NCBI GenBank assembly: GCA_016203205.1
Contig: JACQNE010000032.1
Location: 1 to 47,286 of the forward strand
Reading direction: 5' to 3'
Source of the DNA: Candidatus Woesearchaeota archaeon
Lineage (GTDB): Archaea > Nanobdellota > Nanobdellia > Woesearchaeales > GW2011-AR9
DNA length: 47,286 bases
How positions within the stretch are numbered: position 1 is the first letter of the stretch; every line of letters starts with the position of its first letter. A model generated the notes under the pieces. That model was given only the letters and a program-made list of their open reading frames with translations, was not told the DNA's origin and did not search any database. Positions 10,166-18,944 of this stretch are shown one piece after another. Made by a program: the position numbers and the translations under genes.

Positions 10166-10738
10166 TTATGGAAGTACGCCCAAGAACTCATATATAATTC
10201 TTTCTGAAACTTTCTCAAATTCGAAGGATGATGACGCGCGGATGATCAGACATTGGTCGTCACCAAGAAGTGTTGTTTCTGTCACCGCAGGGTCTGCATC
10301 ACGGATGATGATTGCCGGCTGCTGGCAGTCGACGATGGGCACATCTTTAACACAGGCATCCTCCGCGAGACAAGCCTCCTGCAAACGAATGTTATTCACA
10401 TTAAGCACACTTTGCAACAAAGCCAGGGAAGACGCAGCCACAGATGCATTGTCTGCGGACTCGTCAATCAGATGCACTTTTTCCACGTTTCTCCACGCCG
10501 CTGCGGAGACGGGCAGTGAGAGTGACTGCAGTTCCTGGGGTAGATAGAGAAGACCGTACTCCTGGCCATCGATTGCCGTTACCCAGAGGTTATTTTCACG
10601 TTTAAATACAAAGCCGTTGAACTCTTCGTTGAAAGGAGCAGAACTATCTGGTGTAAATAAAGAACCGCCGATAAATCCACCGATACTTAAGACCATGATC
10701 GCGATGATGAACCAGGCTGCTGCTTTTCGCATATCCAT
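10166..10738 (-). CDS. Membrane-anchored hypothetical protein (190 aa)
   Basis: N-terminal TM segment AAAWFIIAIMVLSIGGFIGG, located upstream of aglB on the same strand; TTTAAA at 10764-10769. Confidence 0.65.
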   Translation of the reverse strand: MDMRKAAAWFIIAIMVLSIGGFIGGSLFTPDSSAPFNEEFNGFVFKRENNLWVTAIDGQEYGLLYLPQELQSLSLPVSAAAWRNVEKVHLIDESADNASVAASSLALLQSVLNVNNIRLQEACLAEDACVKDVPIVDCQQPAIIIRDADPAVTETTLLGDDQCLIIRASSSFEFEKVSERIIYEFLGVLP

Positions 10739-10782
10739 AGGGGAAGATAAGAGAGGATGGTTATTTAAAGGTTATGTTAGAC

Positions 10783-10958
10783 CGTACGTATTACGTTAAG
10801 TCAGTGTGGGCGAGGTCAAGATGGCCTGCCGAGCGTTGCTATTGGACAGAAAGATAATGATCTCGCTTATCTTTGAGAATAGAACACCATTTCAACTGAT
10901 CTCTGCTTCTGGGCGAGACGAGGCAGGCCGACCTGCCCACACAGACTTAATACGTACG
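10783..10958 (+). repeat. Palindromic MITE-like element, family 1, copy B
   Basis: cgtacgtattacgttaagtcagtgtgggc ... gcccacacagacttaatacgtacg terminal inverted repeats; internal homology to copies C and D; GTTATG on both flanks. Confidence 0.85.
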
Positions 10959-11720
10959 TTATGCCAACCATAATGTTATCACACCCAGAACCAAACAATA
11001 CCAGCCAAAATAATAGAACTTCTGCTGCTGGAGTATCTTCAATAACAATCTTAACGAAAAATAGCCGACGATAATCGTCACGGCCGTCCCGATCAATAAC
11101 GCGGTGAGGTCAGGCAGCTGATTGATATTGGGCAGCTCGACGAACATTGCTCCCAAAATGGCGGGGATAAAGAGCAAAAAAGAAAAGCGCGCTGCTTCCT
11201 CGGCTCTCACCCCTTGCAGCAAGCCGACGGAGATCGTCGAACCAGAACGCGAAACTCCTGGAAGGATAGCCAAAGCCTGGACACAGCCGACGGCAATGAT
11301 CGCGGGCAATGATAACTTTCTTGTTTTCTGTAAAGGATACTTTGAAAGCAAAAGGAGAAGCGCCGTGAAGAGAAAAGAAAAACCGACGACCAGGAGATTA
11401 TCAAATACCTGCTTGATCAGATCATTCAGGAAAAAACCGACGAGGGCAATCGGAACCGAGGCGATAATCAGCCAGAAGAAATAGTTCCAAGACGTTTTTT
11501 CCCGCTGGATCAAACCTTTGATCAATCGTAATAAGTCTTTCCGGAAAACCAATAAGACGACGAGGAGGCTGCCCAGATGCAGAACGATATCAAAGACGAG
11601 CGGAGGAGATATGTCAAATAATTTCTGAAACAGGACAAGATGCCCGCTGGAGCTGATCGGCAGCCATTCCGTAATGCCTTGGATAATCCCCAGGATGATC
11701 GCTTGCAGGATAGAAGTCAT
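10959..11720 (-). CDS. uppP: Undecaprenyl-diphosphatase (UppP/BacA family)
   Basis: GITEWLPISSSGHLVL and LPGVSRSGSTIS signature motifs. Confidence 0.95.
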   Translation of the reverse strand: MTSILQAIILGIIQGITEWLPISSSGHLVLFQKLFDISPPLVFDIVLHLGSLLVVLLVFRKDLLRLIKGLIQREKTSWNYFFWLIIASVPIALVGFFLNDLIKQVFDNLLVVGFSFLFTALLLLLSKYPLQKTRKLSLPAIIAVGCVQALAILPGVSRSGSTISVGLLQGVRAEEAARFSFLLFIPAILGAMFVELPNINQLPDLTALLIGTAVTIIVGYFSLRLLLKILQQQKFYYFGWYCLVLGVITLWLA

Positions 11721-11956
11721 AGTTGAATCACATTACACGTCTCTTCCACAATCAGTTTCTTTTTCTCAGGATCCCAGACCGCATCTTCAATCTCTGGATA
11801 ACGCGGAACAACTAATCGCAAAGCAACCCGCAAGCGCTCGGTAAAATCTTCTTCAGGATGTTTTCCTCGATCTTCTAACGCCTGCATCACATCCGTAACC
11901 AGAATTGGTAAGACTGCTTCCATCCTTGCTTCTTCTTCAGGCATGATTGTTGGCAT
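11717..11956 (-). CDS. Hypothetical protein (79 aa)
   Basis: 4-bp overlap with uppP start, same strand. Confidence 0.5.
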   Translation of the reverse strand: MPTIMPEEEARMEAVLPILVTDVMQALEDRGKHPEEDFTERLRVALRLVVPRYPEIEDAVWDPEKKKLIVEETCNVIQL

Positions 11957-11995
11957 GGAAGTGAGAAAAAAAGAAGGGTTTAAATGGATTGTGGA

Positions 11996-12283
11996 TTAAA
12001 GACAACCTTTGCCTTTCTTACAGAAAATAGTGTCAGCATTTTCTTTAGGAATAAGATCAGACTTCCCAAGAAAACATTGTTGTTTAATTATCTTGCCATC
12101 AGATAAAACGGTAAACGCGGTTACATTAAGATATACTCCTCGCCCAGAAGCAAAACCGCTATAATTACAATCAATAGATTTTGGGAAAGCCTCTTTTTTG
12201 AGTAATGGAACTTTCTCTTGAAATTTCCCAGACGGCTTCTTAAAAGCCTCACCAGTCGGCGCACAAGCGACTACAAACCACAA
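11996..12283 (-). pseudogene. Putative lipoprotein fragment, possibly 5'-truncated
   Basis: Open frame upstream of the TTG reads SNVRKVIKFLWFVVACAPTGEAF, like a lipoprotein signal with lipobox VVAC, but no ATG is present before the divergent MNT gene. Confidence 0.4.
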
Positions 12284-12317
12284 AAACTTTATAACCTTTC
12301 GAACACTATTGAATAGA

Positions 12318-12707
12318 ATGGACCTTCAGAAAATCAAACAGGCTCTATTTAAGCTGGACAAGAAAAAGCAGATACAATTCATCATTCTCTTTGGCAGTGT
12401 GGCAGAAGGGAGACAAACGCCGCTTTCCGACATAGATATTGCAGTGTATTATCGGGGGAGTGAAGAAGAACGGTTTAAATTTAGAGTAACTGCTTTGGGA
12501 AATCTTCAGGATAAAATTGATCTCCAGATCTTCCAAGATCTTCCTTTAACTGTCAAGAAAGAAGTAATTGGTGGAAAAATTCTCTTCTATCGAGATTATC
12601 AGTTCCTTTTTGATGAAGTAATGAAAGTAATCAAAGAATATGAGTTCTTTGAAAGATATCGAAATCAATATTACGCAGCCTACGAAGGTGAAGCTCTTGA
12701 ATCTTAA
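12318..12707 (+). CDS. MntA-like antitoxin nucleotidyltransferase
   Basis: FGSVAEGRQTPLSDIDIAVYY = GSx10DxD; ATG 12318 follows a TTTATA box at about 12288. Confidence 0.88.
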   Translation: MDLQKIKQALFKLDKKKQIQFIILFGSVAEGRQTPLSDIDIAVYYRGSEEERFKFRVTALGNLQDKIDLQIFQDLPLTVKKEVIGGKILFYRDYQFLFDEVMKVIKEYEFFERYRNQYYAAYEGEALES

Positions 12708-13119
12708 ACAAAAAGTTATCGAGAAGCTTCATGCGATGAATGTGTATCTGGATGAACTCGCTGATCTTCTCCCTCTGGAAGAAGAATATTATGAACGCCT
12801 GCAAGCAAGGAGAGCCTGTGAGAAAACAATTGAACTCGCCATTGAGCAGGTCATTGATATCGCCTCTCTCATCGTTTCTTATCAGAAATTGGGAATCCCC
12901 CACAGCGAGGATGATCTCTTTACTTTTCTGCAAAAGAAGAAGATTCTAAGTGTTACTCTGGCCAAAAAGATCAGAGAGATGAAAGGTTTTAGAAATGTTC
13001 TTGTACACAAATACGGTGAAATAGACGACCGGAAAACCCATCATTTTCTGACAACCGAACTTCCCGATTTTCAACTCTTTGAAAAAGAGATTCGGCAATT
13101 CCTCAAGAAACTGAAATGA
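12640..13119 (+). CDS. HepT-like HEPN toxin (DUF86 family); true start probably near 12688-12697
   Basis: RNVLVHKY = Rx4HxY HEPN active-site motif, directly downstream of MNT gene. Confidence 0.88.
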   Translation: MSSLKDIEINITQPTKVKLLNLKQKVIEKLHAMNVYLDELADLLPLEEEYYERLQARRACEKTIELAIEQVIDIASLIVSYQKLGIPHSEDDLFTFLQKKKILSVTLAKKIREMKGFRNVLVHKYGEIDDRKTHHFLTTELPDFQLFEKEIRQFLKKLK

Positions 13120-13120
13120 A

Positions 13121-13858
13121 TCACTCTTTCACAAACTCAATCTCTTCCTCTTCAACCCGGCGCACCGGCTTCTCATACTTCAATTCCTCAAAGGTCTGTG
13201 CGACCAACCCCGGTGTCCGGCCGATGATAAATACCCCTTTCCCCAGCAGCGGATCAAAACCAAAATCACATAACAACAGCGCCAAAAAGCCATCGATATT
13301 GATGGGCAATTTCTTCCCTTTCGATTCCTGAAAAGCTTTCTCGACTTCTTCTTTTAAGAACAGATGCTTTGATTTGAAATTGAGCTTTTTCATCTCTTTC
13401 AGCAATACTAAAACTCGCGGGTCTTCATCTTTGTAGACTTTGTGCCCAAAGCCATAGATTGTTTTCTTCCCGGCAATCATCTCTTTAATCAGTGTAGCTG
13501 CTTTTTCTTTTCCGAGTTGTCCCCAGCCATAGAACTGCAGCATCGCTTTCTCAATGGCCCCGCCATGGTGATCACCGATACTTAAGATGCCACCGCCAAC
13601 ACCGACATTCAGCGAGTTTCCTCCTGACGCGATAAAGCGTGCCGTCATGCTCGATGTTGTGCCCATGCCATGATCGATGACGGAAATGAGCATTTTCTCA
13701 AACAGGATACTCTCCATAGGGTTTGGCTTTCTTCCAGAGAGTAATAAGAAGATTGAATCGCTGAATTTACCGGCAGAGATGAGGGAAGATAGTTTTTCGT
13801 TGCGGATGATCACATCTTCGTTGACCAGTTTGGAAAGACGTGTTTTGAATTGCATCAT
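13121..13858 (-). CDS. Citrate synthase-superfamily protein, likely stand-alone citryl-CoA lyase (245 aa)
   Basis: VIDHGMGTTSSMTARF, GGGILSIGDHHGGAIEKA, IYGFGHKVYKDEDPRV, LPINIDGFLALLL resemble the C-terminal lyase domain of ATP-citrate lyase; much shorter than normal citrate synthase. Confidence 0.8.
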   Translation of the reverse strand: MMQFKTRLSKLVNEDVIIRNEKLSSLISAGKFSDSIFLLLSGRKPNPMESILFEKMLISVIDHGMGTTSSMTARFIASGGNSLNVGVGGGILSIGDHHGGAIEKAMLQFYGWGQLGKEKAATLIKEMIAGKKTIYGFGHKVYKDEDPRVLVLLKEMKKLNFKSKHLFLKEEVEKAFQESKGKKLPINIDGFLALLLCDFGFDPLLGKGVFIIGRTPGLVAQTFEELKYEKPVRRVEEEEIEFVKE

Positions 13859-14767
13859 TTACCGGTCGATTTCCTCTTTTATTAATCTTCCGATATCATG
13901 ATGCATTTCCGCAATGATCACACCTGCTCTCTTCAAAGCGTTCACTTTCGCCTCACGCGTTCCTTTGCCTTCCTGAATGATCGCTCCGGCATGACCCAAA
14001 GAAACACCCGGCAGTGTAGAGGCGAACCGGCCGGAAATAAACGCGACAATCGGTTTGCTAAATGATTCTCCTTGTTCCTTACGCCGGATAAGATACGCGG
14101 CTAAATCTTCTTCGGAAGTTCCGCCGATCTCACCAAATAAGACAATTCCTTTTGTTTCTGTATCTTTTTCAAATAATGGTACAAGCTCGGTGAATGCCGC
14201 ACCCATCAAGATATCGCTCCCGATACTAACTACTGTTGACTGCCCTAATCCCGCTTGAGACAGAACAAGAGAAGTCTCGCAGGACATCCCCCCACTGCGT
14301 GAGATCACACCGATGGAGCCGGGAGTAAACGCAATCCTTGCCTTGCCGCTGCCGATCGGTCCGCATTTCGCTTTTCCGACTGAATATATCCCTGCTGATG
14401 TCGCCCCGATCATCAATACTTTTTTTTCCCTAGCTAAGGAAAAACAATATGCCATGTCATGGACTGGAATATTTTCTGTGATTACATTAATCAGAGGAAC
14501 TCCTGCTTCGATCGCCTCGACGATCGCCCCTTTCGCCAACTTGGGGGGGACGAAGATTACTGAACAATCAATCTTCTGTTTCTTCTGCGCTTCAATGATA
14601 GAATTGTAAACAGGCACGCCAAGCACTTCCATCCCGCCTTTCCCGGGAGTGACCCCAGCGACAACAGGAGAGCCAGCAGCGAGCATTTCCTGACAGGCTT
14701 GTTCTCCTTGTTTTCCGGTGATCCCTTGGATCAAAAAACGTGTTTTCTCATTGATAAGGATAGCCAT
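13859..14767 (-). CDS. Succinyl-CoA ligase alpha-like / citryl-CoA synthetase small subunit
   Basis: GITGKQG, GVTPGKGG, VISRSGGMSCE, LGHAGAIIQ; SRSGGM is ACL-like rather than the SRSGTL seen in typical SucD. Confidence 0.85.
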   Translation of the reverse strand: MAILINEKTRFLIQGITGKQGEQACQEMLAAGSPVVAGVTPGKGGMEVLGVPVYNSIIEAQKKQKIDCSVIFVPPKLAKGAIVEAIEAGVPLINVITENIPVHDMAYCFSLAREKKVLMIGATSAGIYSVGKAKCGPIGSGKARIAFTPGSIGVISRSGGMSCETSLVLSQAGLGQSTVVSIGSDILMGAAFTELVPLFEKDTETKGIVLFGEIGGTSEEDLAAYLIRRKEQGESFSKPIVAFISGRFASTLPGVSLGHAGAIIQEGKGTREAKVNALKRAGVIIAEMHHDIGRLIKEEIDR

Positions 14768-16057
14768 CTAGTTCACCCCCTTTTGAGAAGTATTTTTACT
14801 CTTGGAAGTATTCTTGCTTTGGGAAGTATTCTTGCTCCGGATTATTTTGTTTACATCTTTTTTTTTCCTGTTTCGATACGCTGCAGACAATTCAACCATG
14901 ATCTTCGCCGCTTGAGTCAAAGGAATTTTTTCATCATAATAATGGATATCCAATCCGTATTTTTCCTTCGCCTCCAGCAGCATCACCCGTGCTTCGTCAT
15001 CATGCGGCCCCGCCCGGCGAATAACAATCGGAAAATTTGGTCTCACTGCAATGAGAACATTCAACACGCCGCGCAGTGTTTCGGCAATATTGGTGAAATT
15101 AGCAATCACTCCGGCAACGAGCAGGCCGGACAGATTCTTCCGATCCAACACAATCCTGGTTAATTTTTCGACTTTCTCTAAAGGAGGGTTGCCGCTGTAT
15201 TCCGTGAAATTTGCCGGCTTGCCGCCGTAGTCTACAAGTGCATCAAGAAGCGTCATCGATGCCCCGCCGCCGCTGGTCAGGATGGCGATATCCCCTTCCA
15301 GATCAACAAATGTCTTCCCCGCCACCCCGCGATAGTCGTCTTTATCGATCAGGTGCGCAGCTGTTTCCCGGGGGGTTGCCGGACGGTTATGCGTTCTCTC
15401 TGGAAAAGTGACCTCCCGCCGGAATTTGGCATCGTCATCCAGCACGGCAACAGCATCGACTGCCACGACTTCTCCGGCCGGTGTGACCACCAATGGATTT
15501 ATTTCCAGCATCGTACAATCGAAACGAGTAAAACAAGTGTAAAGTTTTTTCAACACATCTTTGACCTGTTGTTGTACTTTTGGTGACAAAGAAGAATTTT
15601 TTAACAAGAAAGAACAATCGTCTTCAACTAAACCGTGATGATAAATAATCTCTCGCAGTTTAATTTTGGTGGGATCACGCCGCTTTAACTCTTCTATATC
15701 CGCGCCACCAACTTCGCTGTAAATAAAAACGGGCAGGCGTTTAGAAGTGTCAAAGAGAATTCCCAGATACAATTCTTTGGCGATTTCGACTTTTTCATCG
15801 AGAAGCACTTCTGTGATCTGTTCGCCCATAAATTGAGAATTGAGGAAGCGGGCGGCAAGTTTCCCTGCCTCTCCCGCATCCCGTACTACACACACTCCAC
15901 CTGCTTTTCCTCGTCCTCCAGCCAATGTCTGCACTTTCAGCAGACGCTCTTCAGAGAAGGGAGGAATATCATTCTTGTTGCTGATTAGTATTCCTTTGCT
16001 GACCGGAATATCCACGCGTCGGAATAATTCTTTGGCTTCAAACTCTTTCAGTTTCAA
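14768..16057 (-). CDS. Succinyl-CoA ligase beta-like ATP-grasp / citryl-CoA synthetase large subunit
   Basis: LKEFEAKELFRR, QTLAGGRGKAGGV, LEINPLVVT, LTSGGGASMTLLDAL; TTG start preceded by GGTGATG. Confidence 0.85.
   Translation of the reverse strand: MKLKEFEAKELFRRVDIPVSKGILISNKNDIPPFSEERLLKVQTLAGGRGKAGGVCVVRDAGEAGKLAARFLNSQFMGEQITEVLLDEKVEIAKELYLGILFDTSKRLPVFIYSEVGGADIEELKRRDPTKIKLREIIYHHGLVEDDCSFLLKNSSLSPKVQQQVKDVLKKLYTCFTRFDCTMLEINPLVVTPAGEVVAVDAVAVLDDDAKFRREVTFPERTHNRPATPRETAAHLIDKDDYRGVAGKTFVDLEGDIAILTSGGGASMTLLDALVDYGGKPANFTEYSGNPPLEKVEKLTRIVLDRKNLSGLLVAGVIANFTNIAETLRGVLNVLIAVRPNFPIVIRRAGPHDDEARVMLLEAKEKYGLDIHYYDEKIPLTQAAKIMVELSAAYRNRKKKDVNKIIRSKNTSQSKNTSKSKNTSQKGVN
14789..14838. repeat. 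Three-unit about 18-bp tandem repeat at the 3' end of the beta-like gene
   Basis: gaagtatttttactcttg/gaagtattcttgctttgg/gaagtattcttgctccgg; encodes SKNTSQSKNTSKSKNTSQ. Confidence 0.85.
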
Positions 16058-16063
16058 GGAACA

Positions 16064-18286
16064 TCACCACTTTTTTTTCTGATTATTAGTATCCTGAGGG
16101 GCCGTAAAGTGAAATAGGTCGTACTCTTGAAAATTGTTCTCACCGAGCATCTTGAGCAATTCATCGTGGCGGACAGCGAGGACAGCAAGGTCAAATTTCC
16201 GACTCCCGCCATGCGGATCATGCCAGGATATCCCAAACTCTTTCTCGACAGTCTCTTTATCCAGCAGAGGATCATAGCCTTCAACACAGATATGATGTTC
16301 TTTCAATTCTTCAATAAAATGTTTCACACGGCTGTTGCGATAATCGGTGACATTAGGCTTGAATGTAAGCCCCAACACCAGGACCGAAGGCAAGGAGGTG
16401 GAGCGTTCTTTTTGGGCCAGCCGTTTCAGTACTTTGCCAGCGTAAAACTTATGCATGGTATCATTGATCCGCCGTCCGGCAAGAATCACTTCCGGATGAT
16501 GCCCAACCCCTTCTGCTTTATAGGTCAGATAATATGGATCTACACCGATGCAATGGCCGCCGACGAGACCGGGGTGATAGCGATGAAAATTCCATTTCGT
16601 TCCCGCGGCGGTGAGAACATCCTGGATGTTAATGTCCATCTTATCAAAGATAACGGCAAGCTCGTTCATCAGGGCGATATTGAGATCGCGCTGAATGTTC
16701 TCAATAACTTTTGCCGCTTCCGCCACTTTGATGCTTGGGGCACGATGTGTTTTGGTGATCCGGCTGTATATCCGGTCAATCTTCTCCAAACTTTCTTCGT
16801 CCATTCCCGAAACAATCTTCACAACTTTATCAACCGTGTTCTGCGTATCTCCGGGATTTACGCGTTCCGGGCTGTAGCCGATCTTAAAGTCGATGCCGCA
16901 TTTCAAGCCGGAACTTTTCTCGATGAGTGGAACGCAGACTTCTTCCGTCGCTCCAGGATAGACCGTACTCTCAAATACGACAACAGCTCCCGGGCGGAGG
17001 TATTCTCCAACGATCCTCGATGCAGATTCGATACATTGAAGATCAGGCTTGTTGTATTTATCTACAGGGGTAGGAACACAGACGATGATCATGTCAGCTT
17101 CTTTCAGAAGAGATGGATCATTGGAGAAATTGATTGCAGAAGAGCGGAGCTCTTCTTCTGAAACGTCCCGACGGGCATCTCTCCCCTGCTTTAGTTCAGC
17201 GATTCTGTGCGAATTCACATCGTAACCGACGACTGAGAAATGCTTGGCCAGGGCAAGAGCCAGCGGCAGACCAACGTAACCCAAGCCGACGATGGCAACT
17301 TTCCCCGATCGACCACGATCGTTCTGGGGCTGAGAGGTATATGCTGAGTTGTATTTTTGATACCAAGCCACAAAATGATGGATCCCTTCTTCGATTGTCG
17401 TCTTTGGTTCCCAGCCCAATATTCTCTTCGTTTTTTCAATGTCCGCAAAAGTTTGATGAACATCTCCTTTCTGCATGGGAACAAAGTTCTTCACTGCCTC
17501 CATCCCGAGCTCTTTTTCGATGCAGGAGATAAAATACATCAATTTGACCGGCCGATTATTTCCCAGATTGAGGACTTCAAAACCTTGCACTTTGTCTAAA
17601 GCCTTGACCACGCCATCAACAATGTCCAGGATATAGGTAAAGTCGCGGGAATGGTCGCCGTGATTATATACTTCTATCGGCTTTCCGTTGGTGATCGCAT
17701 CGGTAAACGTGAACAGGGCCATGTCCGGCCTGCCCCAAGGGCCGTATACCGTAAAGAAGCGCAGGCCAAAACAATGCAAGCCGTAGAGTTTGTGATACAC
17801 ATGAGCCATGTCCTCGTTATGCTTTTTCGTCGCCGCATATAACGAGACAGGAGTATCCACACGGTCATCTGCAGAAAATGGAATCTTCGTATTTCCACCA
17901 TAGACTGAACTGGAAGAAGCAAACACCAGATATTTCACGCCGAATTCTTTCATCAATTCTAAGATGGTCAGCGTGCCGACATTATTCGCTTTCTGATAGA
18001 CAAAAGGATTTTCTAACGAATAACGTACTCCTGCCTGGGCGGCGAGGTGGCAGATCTTATCAAAGTGATGTTTCTGGAAAATAATCTTCATCGCGGCAAA
18101 ATCGCTGACATCCGCTTCATAGAATTGGATGTGATTTTTAATCTGGGTTAAGCGCGCTTTCTTGAGATTGACATCGTAGTAGTCATTAAGATTATCAACG
18201 ACAACGACTTCGTCGCCCCGCTCCAGCAACGCTTTGGCGACATGAAAGCCGATAAATCCTGCGCCGCCCGTAACCAACACTCTCAT
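16064..18286 (-). CDS. Fused NAD-dependent nucleotide-sugar epimerase and UDP-sugar 6-dehydrogenase (740 aa)
   Basis: MRVLVTGGAGFIGFHVAKAL plus YAATKKHNE (YxxxK-type SDR) fused via YNSAYTSQPQNDRGRSG to KVAIVGLGYVGLPLALALAK...GVDPYYLTYKA. Confidence 0.9.
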   Translation of the reverse strand: MRVLVTGGAGFIGFHVAKALLERGDEVVVVDNLNDYYDVNLKKARLTQIKNHIQFYEADVSDFAAMKIIFQKHHFDKICHLAAQAGVRYSLENPFVYQKANNVGTLTILELMKEFGVKYLVFASSSSVYGGNTKIPFSADDRVDTPVSLYAATKKHNEDMAHVYHKLYGLHCFGLRFFTVYGPWGRPDMALFTFTDAITNGKPIEVYNHGDHSRDFTYILDIVDGVVKALDKVQGFEVLNLGNNRPVKLMYFISCIEKELGMEAVKNFVPMQKGDVHQTFADIEKTKRILGWEPKTTIEEGIHHFVAWYQKYNSAYTSQPQNDRGRSGKVAIVGLGYVGLPLALALAKHFSVVGYDVNSHRIAELKQGRDARRDVSEEELRSSAINFSNDPSLLKEADMIIVCVPTPVDKYNKPDLQCIESASRIVGEYLRPGAVVVFESTVYPGATEEVCVPLIEKSSGLKCGIDFKIGYSPERVNPGDTQNTVDKVVKIVSGMDEESLEKIDRIYSRITKTHRAPSIKVAEAAKVIENIQRDLNIALMNELAVIFDKMDINIQDVLTAAGTKWNFHRYHPGLVGGHCIGVDPYYLTYKAEGVGHHPEVILAGRRINDTMHKFYAGKVLKRLAQKERSTSLPSVLVLGLTFKPNVTDYRNSRVKHFIEELKEHHICVEGYDPLLDKETVEKEFGISWHDPHGGSRKFDLAVLAVRHDELLKMLGENNFQEYDLFHFTAPQDTNNQKKKW

Positions 18287-18332
18287 AAGACATGCTAGAC
18301 AGGAAAAACCCTTTTAAATGTTGTGATTTTGA

Positions 18333-18505
18333 GTATGTATTTAGTTAAGTCTGTGCGGGCGAGGTCAAAATAGCCTGCCGAGCGTGGCGATTGGACTAAA
18401 GGTTAGATTCTCGCTCATCTCTGAATATAATCCTAAAGAGAAGCAAGAAAGCAATCAAAGCGAGACGAGGCAGGCTGACCGCCCAAGCACAGACTTAATA
18501 CATAC
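18333..18505 (+). repeat. Palindromic MITE-like element, family 1, copy C
   Basis: gtatgtatttagttaagtctgtgcgggc ... gcccaagcacagacttaatacatac; flanked by direct repeat ATTTTGAG (18326-18333 and 18507-18514). Confidence 0.88.
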
Positions 18506-18574
18506 AATTTTGAGAAGTAGAACCCCGAAGAGATTTATGCAACAGCCATCCCCAAATCATTTAAAATCAATTGT

Positions 18575-18919
18575 GTGGATAGTACCATGAATATCAGCTT
18601 GGCGCCCATCGCAGCAAGTGGAATCAAATGGACTGTTGAAGAAGAAAAGAGAGAAATCGGAAGAGCGTATCTGTATATTCTTGCCAATAGCCTTCACCAA
18701 GCTCCTTTGGGGCTGATGGAGGATGTCTTTGTCAGCGAAGCATCACGGGGAAAGGGTATCGGCAGAGAATTGGTCCAGAAAATAATTATGGAAGCTAAAG
18801 CCCGCGGCTGTTATAAGCTGATCTGCACGAGCCGCCATAACAAGCCGGAAGTCCACGATCTTTATCTGAGCCTTGGTTTTAAAGACCACGGAAAAGAGTT
18901 TCGGATCAATTTTGAATGA
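18575..18919 (+). CDS. GNAT-family N-acetyltransferase
   Basis: LMEDVFVSEASRGKGIGRELVQKIIMEAKARGCYKLICTSR acetyl-CoA binding signature. Confidence 0.9.
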   Translation: MDSTMNISLAPIAASGIKWTVEEEKREIGRAYLYILANSLHQAPLGLMEDVFVSEASRGKGIGRELVQKIIMEAKARGCYKLICTSRHNKPEVHDLYLSLGFKDHGKEFRINFE

Positions 18920-18944
18920 AATCATTTGCAGCACAGACGGGCGT

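Noticed and set aside
16127-17161. 344-aa plus-strand ORF antisense to the epimerase-dehydrogenase fusion
   Set aside because: No recognisable domain; opposite strand carries full catalytic motifs, so this is a shadow ORF.
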